Positions 51,596-60,100 of a stretch of 64,000 bases of DNA are shown here, one piece after another. The translations under genes and the position numbers were made by a program. The stretch comes from Bradyrhizobium sp. ORS 285 (GTDB lineage Bacteria > Pseudomonadota > Alphaproteobacteria > Rhizobiales > Xanthobacteraceae): the NCBI RefSeq assembly GCF_900176205.1, contig NZ_LT859959.1, positions 5,539,001 to 5,603,000 on the forward strand, given 5' to 3'. Numbering within the stretch: position 1 is the stretch's first letter; every line of letters starts with the position of its first letter. The notes beneath the pieces are model-generated. The model did not search any database. It worked only from the letters and a program-made list of their open reading frames with translations, and was not told where the DNA came from.

Positions 51596-54154
51596 ATGAC
51601 CGAGCCCAACCGCGTGAGCCGTTTTCCTGCGCCTGACCACCAGCCCGCTCCGGGCGGCATCGCTGCGCGCGCCCGTGCCGCCGCGAGCGGCGGCGCGCGT
51701 TATCTCGCGGGCCTCAATCCGGAGCAGCGCGAAGCTGTCGAGACGCTGGATGGTCCGGTGCTGGTGCTGGCCGGCGCGGGCACCGGCAAGACCCGCGTGC
51801 TGACGACGCGCATCGCGCACATCCTGAGCATGGGGCGGGCGCGTCCGAGCGAGATTCTGTCGGTGACCTTCACCAACAAGGCCGCGCGCGAGATGAAGAC
51901 GCGGTTGGCCGAGATGCTCGGCCAGGCCGTCGAAGGCATGCCGTGGCTCGGCACCTTCCACTCGATCTCCGGGCGCATTTTGCGCAGCCATGCCGAGCTG
52001 GTGCAGCTCAAATCCAACTTCACCGTGCTCGATGTCGACGACCAGATCCGGCTGCTCAAACAGCTGCTGCAGGCCGAGAACATCGACGACAAGCGCTGGC
52101 CGGCGCGCATGCTGGCGGGGCTGATCGACGGCTGGAAGAACCGCGGCCTGGCGCCGTCGCAGGTGCCCTCCGGCGAAGCCGCCGTGTTCGGCAACGGCAA
52201 GGGCGGCAAGCTCTATGCGAGCTATCAGGAGCGGCTGAAGATCCTCAACGCCGCCGATTTCGGCGACCTGCTGCTCGAGAGCATCCGGCTGTTTCGCGAG
52301 AACCCGGACGTGCTGCGGCAGTATCAGAGCCGCTTCAAGTTCATTCTGGTCGACGAGTATCAGGACACCAACGTCGCGCAATATCTGTGGCTGCGGCTGC
52401 TGTCGCAGGCGCCCTCTGGCTCGTCATTGCCGGGCTCGACCCGGCAATCCATCACGTCTTCGGAAGAAGATGGATCACCGGGTCTCGACGCTGCGCGTCG
52501 GCCCGGTGATGACGACCGGAGCGTTACTGTCTCGGGCGCTCCCCCCAAGAACATCTGCTGCGTCGGCGACGACGACCAGTCGATCTATGGCTGGCGTGGC
52601 GCCGAGGTCGACAACATCCTGCGCTTCGAGCACGATTTTCCCGGCGCCAAGGTCATTCGCCTGGAGCGCAACTACCGTTCGACCGGGCACATCCTCGCCG
52701 CCGCCTCGCATCTGATCACCCATAACGAAGGCCGGCTCGGCAAGACGCTGCACACCGAGGACGTCGAGGGCGAAAAGGTCACCGTCACCGGCGCCTGGGA
52801 CTCGGAAGAGGAAGCGCGCGGGATCGGCGAGGAGATCGAGGAGCTGCAGCGCAAGGGCGAGCATCTCAACGACGTCGCCATCCTGGTGCGCGCGTCCTAC
52901 CAGATGCGCGAGTTCGAAGACCGCTTCGTCACGCTCGGCCTGCCCTATCGCGTCATCGGCGGTCCGCGCTTCTACGAACGCGCCGAGATTCGCGATGCGC
53001 TGGCTTATCTGCGCGTCATCAACTCGCCGGCCGACGATCTCGCCTTCGAGCGCATCGTCAACGTGCCGAAGCGCGGGCTCGGCGACGCCACCGTGCAGTT
53101 GCTGCACGATCACGCCCGCAAGCGCCGCATCCCGCTGTTCGAGGCGGCGCGCGCGGTGGTCGAGACCGACGAGCTCAAGCCGAAGGCGCGCGGTTCGCTG
53201 CGCGGACTCATCCTGCAATTCGAACGCTGGCGCGCCCAGCGCGAGGTCACGCCGCACACCGAGCTCGCCGAGATCGTGCTCGACGAGAGCGGCTACACCG
53301 AGATGTGGCAGAAGGACCGCTCGGCCGATGCGGCCGGCCGACTCGACAATCTGAAAGAGCTCGTCCGCTCGATGGAGGAGTTCGAGAACCTGCACGGCTT
53401 CCTCGAGCACATCTCGCTGGTGATGGACCGCGAGGGCGCGGCCGACGAAGAGGCGGTGTCGCTGATGACGCTGCACTCCGCCAAGGGCCTGGAATTCGAC
53501 AACGTGTTCCTGCCGGGCTGGGAGGAAGGCCTGTTCCCGAGCCAGCGGACACTCGACGAGCAGGGCCGCGCCGGCCTAGAAGAAGAGCGCCGCCTCGCCC
53601 ATGTCGGCCTGACGCGCGCGCGGCGGCGCGCCAAGATCTACTTTGCGACCAACCGTCGCATCCACGGCACCTGGACCACGACCATCCCGTCGCGGTTCCT
53701 GGACGAGTTGCCGTCCGCGAGCGTCGAGATCACCGAATCCAAGGGCGGCTCCGGCTGGGGCGGCGCCGGCGGCTACGGCCCGTCGCGGTTCGACAATGTC
53801 GAGTCGTTCGGATCGAGCTATTCGACGCCCGGCTGGCAGCGCGCCCAGGCGCGCCGTCCCGGCGCCGCGCGCGGTGGCTCGGAAGGCGGCTTCAAGGAGG
53901 AGCCATCTCCGTTCTCAGGGCACGATCCGTTCGGCGGTACCTTCGGCCGCAACAAGCGCGGGCCGATGACGATCGAGGGCGAGCTCGTGGCGAAATCCAC
54001 CGGCACCACGTCGGAGTTCGCGCCTGATGATCGCGTGTTTCACCAGAAGTTCGGCTATGGCCACGTCATCAAGGTCGACGGCAACAAGCTGACCATCGCC
54101 TTCGACAAGGCCGGCGAGAAGCACGTCGTCGACAGTTTCGTGCAGCGGGCGTGA
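51596..54154 (+). CDS. uvrD: UvrD/PcrA-type superfamily I DNA helicase with in-frame insertion
   Basis: An 852-residue 3'-5' helicase used in repair. Motifs: Q-motif region LNPEQREAVE, motif I GAGTGKTR, motif Ia SVTFTNKAAREMK, motif II ILVDEYQDTN, motif III GDDDQSIYGWRGA, motif IV VIRLERNYRS, motif V LMTLHSAKGLEFDNVFLPGW and motif VI EERRLAHVGLTRAR. A Gly/Ser-rich spacer near residues 720-780 leads to a Tudor-like tail (DRVFHQKFGYGHVIKVDGNK). Between motifs II and III about 40 extra residues (from SGSSLPGSTRQSIT to VTVSGAPP) interrupt an otherwise standard segment; they are encoded by a palindromic repeat at 52420-52516. All motifs remain intact, so it is likely active. The distinction between UvrD and PcrA is not certain. 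Confidence 0.92.
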   Translation: MTEPNRVSRFPAPDHQPAPGGIAARARAAASGGARYLAGLNPEQREAVETLDGPVLVLAGAGTGKTRVLTTRIAHILSMGRARPSEILSVTFTNKAAREMKTRLAEMLGQAVEGMPWLGTFHSISGRILRSHAELVQLKSNFTVLDVDDQIRLLKQLLQAENIDDKRWPARMLAGLIDGWKNRGLAPSQVPSGEAAVFGNGKGGKLYASYQERLKILNAADFGDLLLESIRLFRENPDVLRQYQSRFKFILVDEYQDTNVAQYLWLRLLSQAPSGSSLPGSTRQSITSSEEDGSPGLDAARRPGDDDRSVTVSGAPPKNICCVGDDDQSIYGWRGAEVDNILRFEHDFPGAKVIRLERNYRSTGHILAAASHLITHNEGRLGKTLHTEDVEGEKVTVTGAWDSEEEARGIGEEIEELQRKGEHLNDVAILVRASYQMREFEDRFVTLGLPYRVIGGPRFYERAEIRDALAYLRVINSPADDLAFERIVNVPKRGLGDATVQLLHDHARKRRIPLFEAARAVVETDELKPKARGSLRGLILQFERWRAQREVTPHTELAEIVLDESGYTEMWQKDRSADAAGRLDNLKELVRSMEEFENLHGFLEHISLVMDREGAADEEAVSLMTLHSAKGLEFDNVFLPGWEEGLFPSQRTLDEQGRAGLEEERRLAHVGLTRARRRAKIYFATNRRIHGTWTTTIPSRFLDELPSASVEITESKGGSGWGGAGGYGPSRFDNVESFGSSYSTPGWQRAQARRPGAARGGSEGGFKEEPSPFSGHDPFGGTFGRNKRGPMTIEGELVAKSTGTTSEFAPDDRVFHQKFGYGHVIKVDGNKLTIAFDKAGEKHVVDSFVQRA
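52420..52516. repeat. Palindromic repeat inserted in frame within uvrD
   Basis: The outer arms TCGTCATTGCCGGGC (52421 onward) and GCCCGGTGATGACGA (to 52515) are inverse apart from a CA/TG difference. Inside are TTGCCGGG/CCCGGCAA around CTCGA, then ATCCATC/GATGGAT around a GTCTTC/GAAGA stem, then ACCGGG/CCCGGT around CGACG/CGTCG. This type of element normally lies between genes. Here it is translated as part of the helicase. Confidence 0.85.
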
Positions 54155-54273
54155 CCTCACGGCCGCGCGCCGCCGTGGCGCTCGCCCGGCAAAAACGTCA
54201 CCCGTCATCGAACTTCACAGGTCGCCTTGGTTAGGCCTTGACCGTGGCGGCTCGCGTCGTATGAGATGCGAGC

Positions 54274-54690
54274 ATGGTCCGGGGATACAATCTGCTCATT
54301 ATTGCGATCGCGCTCAGCGTGCCGTCGTTTGCGACGGCGCAGACGATGAGCTTTGGCGACTCCGCGGGGCTGATCGCATCGAGCTGCGGCGCCGACATCA
54401 CCGCCAATTGCCGCGGCGTCAATCTGGACTCCAATCGTCTGAAGGAATGTCTGTCGCGCAACCAGGACGTCGTGTCCCCGCAATGCAAGGCGACCTATTT
54501 CAAGGCGTTCGAGGCGATCCAGAAGCGGATCTCGGCGCGCGTGACCGTGGCGAACGCCTGCCAGCGCGAGATCGTCAAGCTGTGCGGCGGCTCGACCAAG
54601 GAGACCAGCAAATCGATCCCCTGCCTGCTGACCACCAATGGCGTCAGCGCGCGGTGCCAGCAGTCGCTCGGCGAGGCGGGGTATCGCTGA
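54274..54690 (+). CDS. Secreted cysteine-rich protein
   Basis: A 138-residue protein with signal peptide (MVRGYNLLIIAIALSVPSFA, cleavage after TAQ or ATA). The mature part has seven Cys in a repeated pattern: SSCGADITANCRGVNLDSNR, ECLSRN, SPQC, NACQREIVKLCGG, PCLLTTNG and ARC. This resembles the Cys-rich (GLG1-type) repeat in which CxxxIxxxC alternates with LxxCL. It is likely a disulfide-bonded periplasmic protein. Its stop shares one base with the start of an OmpA-domain gene, so the two probably work together in the envelope. Function unknown. Confidence 0.75.
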   Translation: MVRGYNLLIIAIALSVPSFATAQTMSFGDSAGLIASSCGADITANCRGVNLDSNRLKECLSRNQDVVSPQCKATYFKAFEAIQKRISARVTVANACQREIVKLCGGSTKETSKSIPCLLTTNGVSARCQQSLGEAGYR

Positions 54691-55355
54691 TGCGGACGTC
54701 GACATCAGTGCTGGGACTGATCGCCGCGTCGCTGCTGCTCTCGAGCGCGCCTACGCGCGCGCAAGAGGTGACGCGCGAGGACATCGTGCGCCAGCTCAGC
54801 CGGTTCGAGACTGCGCCTACGCTCGATCTGCCCGCGCTCAAGCAGCAGACCCAGGAACGCTCGAGGATCCGCAGCCGCAACGAGCCGCCGCCGCAGAAGC
54901 GGACGCCGATCGCGCCGGAGCTGATGAACCTGCCGGCGTTCAACGTCGACATCCAGTTCGACGTGGACACCCCGATCGTGCGACCTGAATCGTATCAGGC
55001 CGTCGGCCGGATCGCCGACGCGATGGTGTATGCGGACCTCCTGCCCTACACCTTCTTGATCGTCGGTCACATCGAAGCGAACGGCAAGCGCGAGTCCAAC
55101 GTCATCCTGAGCCAGCGCCGCGCCGACGCCATCCGCGACATTCTTGCGAATACCTTCAAGATCTCGGTCAAGCGGCTGCAGTCGGTCGGCCTCGGCGAGG
55201 AGCAGCTGCTCGACCCCTCGAAGCCGACCGCGCCGGTGAATCAGCAGATCCAGATCATCACGGTCGCCAAGACCGTCGAAGAGGCGGCCCCGCCGCCGCC
55301 GGCCCCGGTTCCCGCCGCGCCCGGCAAGCAGGCCCCACGCAAGCACCGCAATTGA
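54690..55355 (+). CDS. Secreted OmpA-domain protein
   Basis: A 221-residue protein with signal peptide (MRTSTSVLGLIAASLLLSSA, cut near TRA). A helical stretch REDIVRQLSRFETAPTLDLP comes before a basic linker and an OmpA domain (about 85-195) with FNVDIQFDVDTPIVRPESYQ, FLIVGHIEANGKRESNVILS and RRADAIRDILANTFKISV. The tail is Pro/Ala-rich and basic. The usual peptidoglycan-binding core reads GHIEANGKRESN rather than GHTDxxG, so the Asp that contacts diaminopimelate is replaced. Unlike the 49.7-kb protein it has no membrane anchor. It is coupled to the Cys-rich gene (TGATG). Confidence 0.8.
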   Translation: MRTSTSVLGLIAASLLLSSAPTRAQEVTREDIVRQLSRFETAPTLDLPALKQQTQERSRIRSRNEPPPQKRTPIAPELMNLPAFNVDIQFDVDTPIVRPESYQAVGRIADAMVYADLLPYTFLIVGHIEANGKRESNVILSQRRADAIRDILANTFKISVKRLQSVGLGEEQLLDPSKPTAPVNQQIQIITVAKTVEEAAPPPPAPVPAAPGKQAPRKHRN

Positions 55356-55438
55356 CGCAAGCGAGGTCTGCGCTGGCGCCTTGAACCCGCGGCATCACCG
55401 GCGCGACTGCCCTTCGAGGACGCTCTCGGCAGCCAGTG

Positions 55439-55471
55439 CCAATGGAACCCGTTCTCAGACGGGCGCATTGG
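55439..55471 (+). terminator. Possible terminator after OmpA-domain gene
   Basis: A nested hairpin: CCAATG (55439-55444) with CATTGG (55466-55471) outside, and CCCGT (55448-55452) with ACGGG (55459-55463) inside. GCTTTACC follows. It lies 84 bases after the stop, with only a short T-run. Confidence 0.4.
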
Positions 55472-55607
55472 GCTTTACCGCGCAGCGGGCGCTCGGAGTG
55501 CCCTGGGCATTATTGCCGGTTTGTCGATGCAGCCGCTTGATGGTATAGCCCCGTCTTTGCGGCCGTCGATTGAGCGGGGGTCGATCTCAGTGACGAGCGA
55601 GCCAGTC

Positions 55608-56159
55608 ATGAACGCCATGTTTCGACGCCAGATGATCGACTACGTCGAATATCATCGCGATCCGCGCAACGGCTTGATGCATGTGCTCGGAATCATCCTG
55701 CTGTTCCTCGGCGCCGTGCTGCCCTTGAGCTTGTGGCATTTCGACGCTTTTGGCATCCGGATCAGCCTGGGCGCCGTGCTGGCCCTGCCGGTGCTGGTGT
55801 ATTGGCTGCTGCTCGATGCCGCACTCGGCGCCGGCATCCTGGCCTTCGCCGTGCTGTTCCTTGGTGCGGCCATGATGATTGCCGATCACGTCCACGGAGT
55901 GGCCCTGTGGGCCTTGTTTGCCGCGCTCGTGATCGTCGGGCTGGTGTCGCAGGCCGTGGGCCACAAGTTTTTCGAGCGGAACAATCCGTCTCTGCTGGAT
56001 CATCCAGCGCATCTGTTTCTTGGACCGATGTTCGTGATGGCGAAATTGTACATGGCGTTGGGTTTCCGGCCGTCGGTGGCCGACCTCATCGCGCCGAACT
56101 GGTCGCCTGATCGGTTGGCATCGGACCGTCTTCAAGGCGATCAACACTCGCGTCCCTGA
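55608..56159 (+). CDS. DUF962 / Mpo1-like membrane protein
   Basis: A 183-residue protein with the Mpo1/YGL010w pattern. The start has MIDYVEYHRDPRNGLMHVLG with conserved His residues and a following helix. ADHVHGVALW and FFERNNPSLLDHPAHLFLGP supply the further His motifs. About four membrane helices are present. Yeast Mpo1 is an iron-dependent dioxygenase that shortens 2-hydroxy fatty acids by one carbon, so a fatty-acid role is plausible. Starts at ATG 55608; a GTG at 55590 with GGGGG upstream is an alternative. Its stop shares one base with the epimerase gene start. Confidence 0.78.
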   Translation: MNAMFRRQMIDYVEYHRDPRNGLMHVLGIILLFLGAVLPLSLWHFDAFGIRISLGAVLALPVLVYWLLLDAALGAGILAFAVLFLGAAMMIADHVHGVALWALFAALVIVGLVSQAVGHKFFERNNPSLLDHPAHLFLGPMFVMAKLYMALGFRPSVADLIAPNWSPDRLASDRLQGDQHSRP

Positions 56160-57184
56160 TGAAAGTCCTCGTTACCGGCGGCAGCGGTTTCATCGGCCAC
56201 CACCTCGTCTCCGCACTGGCGACGCGGGGCGCCGAGGTGCGTGTGCTCGACATCCGCTGTCCCAGCCACATGATCGCCGATGTGGAGTACATTGAAGGCT
56301 CGGTGCTCGATGCCGGCCTGGTGAAGCAGGCGGTCGCGGGCGTCGATCAGGTCTATCACCTCGCCGGACTGCCGGGCATGTGGATGCCGGACCGCGAGGA
56401 CTTCTACCGCGTCAACTGCCTCGGCACGGAGACGGTGCTGGCCGCCGCGCGCGCCGGCCGGGTCCGCCGCTTCCTGCACTGCTCGACCGAATCCATCCTG
56501 TTCGACTATCCAGGCTCGACGGGCGCGGCCGCTGCGCCGACGGCGCCGCCGGCTGAGGCCATGCCGGGTGCCTATACCCGCTCCAAGGCACTGGCCGAGG
56601 CGCGCGCGATGTCCGCGGCGGCAGACGGCTTCCCCGTCGTGGTGGGCACGCCGACGATGCCGATCGGGCCGCATGACAGCAACCTGACACCGCCGTCGCA
56701 AATGCTGCTGCACTTCCTGGACAGCCGCGTGCAGCTCTATCTCGATTTCATCGTCAATCTCGTCGACGTTCGCGACGTTGCCGCGGGCCTGATCCTGGCG
56801 ATGGAACGCGGCAAGGTCGGCGGCCGCTACGTGTTCGGCGGCGAGAGCCTGCCGCTCAGCCGGATCCTGGAGCTGATGGCGGCGATCAGCGGCCGCAAGC
56901 ATGTGACCGTCTCGGTGCCGGGGCGGCTGGCGGAGTTCTCGGCCGGCATGCTGGAGTTCATCTCCGATCACCTCACCAAGCGCTGCCCCTCCGGCACCGC
57001 CGAGGGCGTGCGGATCGCCCGTTCGGCCTCCGACCTGTCGATCGACAGGGCCAGGCGCGAGCTCGGCTATGCGCCCCGCCCGATCGAGCCCACCTTGCGC
57101 GAGACCATCGCCTTCCTGCTCGATTCCGAGCAGGCCAAGCGGCTCGACGAGAAACAACACCCTTTTCGCACCGCGGCCGAATAG
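56159..57184 (+). CDS. NAD-dependent epimerase/dehydratase (extended SDR)
   Basis: A 341-residue extended short-chain dehydrogenase. The nucleotide motif GGSGFIG lies at 7-13, VYHLAG at 65-70, the catalytic Ser/Thr at STES (109-112), and Y139-x3-K143 in GAYTRSKALAEA. The C-terminal half includes the PTMPIGPHDSNLTPPSQMLL region seen in sugar epimerases and 3-beta-hydroxysteroid-type dehydrogenases. Substrate is not determined; a nucleotide sugar, sterol-like or hopanoid-related compound is possible. It is translationally coupled to the DUF962 gene and followed 42 bases later by an ICMT-family gene. Confidence 0.85.
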   Translation: MKVLVTGGSGFIGHHLVSALATRGAEVRVLDIRCPSHMIADVEYIEGSVLDAGLVKQAVAGVDQVYHLAGLPGMWMPDREDFYRVNCLGTETVLAAARAGRVRRFLHCSTESILFDYPGSTGAAAAPTAPPAEAMPGAYTRSKALAEARAMSAAADGFPVVVGTPTMPIGPHDSNLTPPSQMLLHFLDSRVQLYLDFIVNLVDVRDVAAGLILAMERGKVGGRYVFGGESLPLSRILELMAAISGRKHVTVSVPGRLAEFSAGMLEFISDHLTKRCPSGTAEGVRIARSASDLSIDRARRELGYAPRPIEPTLRETIAFLLDSEQAKRLDEKQHPFRTAAE

Positions 57185-57226
57185 CTAAGAGCGGCCGGTC
57201 CCACGTCTCATAACGGTTTCCAAGAC

Positions 57227-57850
57227 ATGTCCGGCGATGCCAGCCCCATTTCGTCAGTTGCGTTCAGCGGCTGGACCACCACCTGGCCCACCTCCCTGCT
57301 CGCCATCATCTGGCTGATCTGGCTCGCCAGCTGGGTCGGCGCCTCGTTCTGGTCCGGGCAGACCCGCAAGCATGTGACGGTGATCAAGACGAGCCGCTAC
57401 CATGCGCTGATCGTGCTCGGCGGTATCCTGTTCACGCCGTGGACCTCGCGCCTCCTCGGCGAAAGGCCGTTCTGGCATCCCGGCGAGACCGGCGTGTACC
57501 TGCTCACGATCGTGACCCTGGCCGGCATCGCGTTCACCTGGTGGGCGCGGATCCATCTCGGCCGGTTCTGGTCGAACGCCATCACCCACAAGGAAGGCCA
57601 CAAGGTGATCGACACCGGTCCCTATGGCATGGTGCGCCATCCGATCTATACCGGCCTGATCCTCGGCATGATCGCAACCGGCATCGCGGTGGGAACAGTG
57701 ACCGCCGTGCTCGGCGCCATCCTGATCTCGCTCGGCATGGCCTGGAAGGCGAAGATGGAAGAAGGGTTCCTGGCGCAGGAGCTGGGCCCTGACTACGTCG
57801 CCTACAGCCAGCGCGTGCCGATGATCATCCCGTTCCTGCCGGCCGGCTAA
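57227..57850 (+). CDS. Isoprenylcysteine carboxyl methyltransferase (ICMT)-family membrane protein
   Basis: A 207-residue inner-membrane methyltransferase-like protein with about five helices. The SAM-binding motif of the ICMT/PEMT family is clear: HKVIDTGPYGMVRHPIYTGL near 130-150, with the following E in MEEGFLAQELGPDYVAYSQRVP. Bacterial members methylate small lipophilic or carboxylic substrates, mostly unknown. Its position after the DUF962 and epimerase genes suggests a lipid-related set, which is inference. It ends before a 9-bp palindrome shared with the convergent hydrolase gene. Confidence 0.85.
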   Translation: MSGDASPISSVAFSGWTTTWPTSLLAIIWLIWLASWVGASFWSGQTRKHVTVIKTSRYHALIVLGGILFTPWTSRLLGERPFWHPGETGVYLLTIVTLAGIAFTWWARIHLGRFWSNAITHKEGHKVIDTGPYGMVRHPIYTGLILGMIATGIAVGTVTAVLGAILISLGMAWKAKMEEGFLAQELGPDYVAYSQRVPMIIPFLPAG

Positions 57851-57899
57851 TCCAGCGGTGGGCCTAAAACCCACGACACAACGCCGCGATGTCCTTCTC

Positions 57900-57922
57900 A
57901 CCCTCCCCCTCCAGGGGAGGGT
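57900..57922. repeat. Short palindrome between convergent genes
   Basis: ACCCTCCCC (57900-57908) and GGGGAGGGT (57914-57922) with loop CTCCA. It resembles the stem of the larger repeats at 32.5 and 44.1 kb. It lacks a T-run, so it is a repeat or weak terminator. Confidence 0.6.
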
Positions 57923-57937
57923 CAAAGCGCGGCTGTT

Positions 57938-58969
57938 CTAGCGCCGGACGGCGGCTTCCGGCGGCGGCGCGGGCTGGTTGGCCGCCTGCGGCAGCAGATG
58001 GCGGGGCAGGATGATGCGCTGGCCGGGCACCAGCGGCTGGGCGGCAAGTCCGCGATTGGATTGCTGAAGCGCCCATAGCGGAACGCGGTTCGCCGCCGCG
58101 ATCTGGTCGAGCGTCTCGCCCGGCCGCACCGGCATGGCCACGCCGCTGTCCCACAGCTCGACCGAGACCTTCGGCGGCACCAGGTAGCGCAGCTGGACCG
58201 GATCGACGTCGGCGGTGGCCGAGGTCTGCGACAGCTGGCTGATCATCGCGACCAGCTGGGCGTGCACATCCTCCATCTTGTCGATGTTGATATGCGTGAC
58301 CTCGTCATGATCCTTCATGTCGAAGCTGGCGTAATGGCCGTGAAAGCCGGGCTCCGGCTTGACGTCGCCACCCCCGAGGATGTTGTCGGACAGGAACAGG
58401 TTGATGAAGCGCTGCACGTTCGGCGGCACGCTCTTGGTGGCATGCGCGGGGTCGACGGTGACCACGAGCGCGACCGGGATATTCTGCTCCTGCAGCGTGA
58501 TCGCGATGCGGACGCTGCACAGCCCGCCCATGGAATGGCCGATCAGCACGATCGGCGCCTGGTCCTGGCGGTAGTTCTTGGCGACCTGCAGCGCGATCAG
58601 GTCGCAGAGGGTGAATTCGTAGACGCTGGCCCAGAAGCCGGCCTTCTCGATCTTCTCGGCGAGGCGGTCCATGCCGGTCGAGAACAGCGGGCCGAGCGCG
58701 CCGCGGAACAGATAGACCCGCGGCGGCGGCAGCGTTGGAACGGGCTCCGGCGGACGCTCCGGCGCCGCAGGCCGGATGGCGGCCTGGGTCGGGGCCGTTG
58801 CGGTCTTGGCGGCCTTGCTGGGTGTGGTCGCAGTGGCGGCTCCCGCCTTGGCCGTCGCCGGGGCTGATGTCGCGATGAGCCCGATGACCAGCAGCCCGGA
58901 CAGCCCCTGCCCGGCCACAGCCTGGGCGGCGTCGCGCCAGCCCCTCGCAATTCGCGACAAACGGGTCAT
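57938..58969 (-). CDS. Secreted alpha/beta-hydrolase with LysM-like C-terminal domain
   Basis: A 343-residue exported protein. A signal anchor (about residues 20-40) and Ala/Pro/Thr-rich linker precede an alpha/beta-hydrolase domain with VYLFRGALGPLFSTGMDRLA, the nucleophile elbow GHSMGG (Ser146) and VTVDPAHATKSVPPNVQRF. The last part (about 270-325) reads VRPGETLDQIAAANRVPLWA and LVPGQRIILPRHL, the LysM pattern for binding peptidoglycan. A paralogue without LysM lies 117 bases upstream on the same strand. It may be a lipase/esterase held at the cell wall; substrate unknown. Confidence 0.75.
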   Translation of the reverse strand: MTRLSRIARGWRDAAQAVAGQGLSGLLVIGLIATSAPATAKAGAATATTPSKAAKTATAPTQAAIRPAAPERPPEPVPTLPPPRVYLFRGALGPLFSTGMDRLAEKIEKAGFWASVYEFTLCDLIALQVAKNYRQDQAPIVLIGHSMGGLCSVRIAITLQEQNIPVALVVTVDPAHATKSVPPNVQRFINLFLSDNILGGGDVKPEPGFHGHYASFDMKDHDEVTHINIDKMEDVHAQLVAMISQLSQTSATADVDPVQLRYLVPPKVSVELWDSGVAMPVRPGETLDQIAAANRVPLWALQQSNRGLAAQPLVPGQRIILPRHLLPQAANQPAPPPEAAVRR

Positions 58970-59058
58970 TCGCGCTCCCGGGAAAGCTCAAGCTTGAGAT
59001 CAGGCAGGACCATGTCCTCCCTGCCATACCGCTTGTCGTCGCCGAATGGGAGTATTTT

Positions 59059-59077
59059 GGGGCGCCTCAGGCGCCCC
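59059..59077. other. Hairpin between the two paralogous hydrolase genes
   Basis: GGGGCGCCT and AGGCGCCCC form a 9-bp stem with a one-base loop, preceded by TTTT on the plus strand. No U-run follows it in the minus-strand mRNA, so it is more likely an RNA-stability element than a terminator of the upstream hydrolase. Confidence 0.4.
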
Positions 59078-59086
59078 TCCGGGTGA

Positions 59087-59824
59087 CTACCGGTATCCTG
59101 TAGCGCTGGCGGCGCGCTGCGGGGCCGCCATGCGGGTGGGTGGCGCGGCCGGCTGACGCCCCTTGCCGCCGAACACGACGCCATCGATCGCCCCGATCAC
59201 CTTCTGCTGCATGATCTGGTTCTTCTCGATCGTGATGTGGCCGACGCCCGGAACCGCAGACCCGACATCGACATTCTCGAGCTTGCCGTGGAAGCCATCG
59301 TCGCGGCGGACCGGCTCGCCGTTACCGTTGGCGATGTAGAAGTTGATGTAGCGCTCGGCATTGCCGCCGACGAGCTTGGTCTTGAACACCGAGTCCAGGC
59401 CGATCGCGAGTTTCACCGGCACGCCGAGCTGGCCGAGCTTGTTGATCATGTCCGGCAGCGCGGTCGCGCCCGAGGAGTGGCCGACCAGGATGATGGTCTT
59501 GATGCGGCCGGCCTTGTACGCCGTCGCCGCCTCGTCGGCGAGCGACGACCACGACACGAAGTTGGCGACCGTGTTCGGGATGCCCTGCGAATCCAGCTTG
59601 GCGGCGATATCGTCGAGCCCGAGCGAGAAGATGTTGAGCACGCCGCGCAGCAGATAGACATGGGTGGTGCTGGCCGCAGCCGCGGCCGCCGGGCTCGGTG
59701 CGGCGCGGACCGATCCGGCTCCGAGCGGCAGAACCAGCGCGAGCGCCAAGGCGACCATGCCGAGCCAGCGCGCCGGCAGGCTGCGCGTCGAAATGGTGCG
59801 GGTGGTGCTGAAACGTGGCGTCAT
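59087..59824 (-). CDS. Secreted alpha/beta-hydrolase, paralogue without LysM
   Basis: A 245-residue exported protein. The signal peptide ([20 protein letters not shown], cleavage near VRA) is followed by the same fold as its neighbour. [20 protein letters not shown] matches VYLFRGALGPLFSTGMDRLA, and the nucleophile elbow is [30 protein letters not shown] corresponds to the VDPAH segment, and [11 protein letters not shown] contains the likely catalytic His. The second Gly of the elbow is Ala. I choose the ATG at 59824 with AAGGA upstream; earlier in-frame codons extend through non-homologous sequence. It is the first gene of the pair. Confidence 0.75.
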   Translation of the reverse strand: MTPRFSTTRTISTRSLPARWLGMVALALALVLPLGAGSVRAAPSPAAAAAASTTHVYLLRGVLNIFSLGLDDIAAKLDSQGIPNTVANFVSWSSLADEAATAYKAGRIKTIILVGHSSGATALPDMINKLGQLGVPVKLAIGLDSVFKTKLVGGNAERYINFYIANGNGEPVRRDDGFHGKLENVDVGSAVPGVGHITIEKNQIMQQKVIGAIDGVVFGGKGRQPAAPPTRMAAPQRAASATGYR

Positions 59825-60100
59825 CGGTCCTTCTCCACGGCGGAAATGTCGAGACGGCGCGAACCGTACAAGAGATGCTCGCGGACGCAACATGGCGCGA
59901 CACCGTCGACGGCGTTCATCGCTCCGACGTGGCCGCACAGCAACACTGGATGGAATTGGCCACGGAAAAGCCCCGATAGTGACACGATCCATTCACGGGC
60001 CCGCGATTGCGGGACCGCGACCTCGTTCCTATCTGTGCGCTTCCCTCGCATCTGCGCCGGTCTCCTTCGCGCAGCTCTCCGAATCGCAACGAATCCCGTG

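Noticed and set aside
51596..54154. The helicase as a pseudogene because of the repeat insertion
   Set aside because: The frame is open throughout, and every helicase motif and the C-terminal domain are present after the insertion.
59059..59077. The GGGGCGCCT hairpin as a terminator of the upstream hydrolase
   Set aside because: No U-run follows the stem in the minus-strand transcript.
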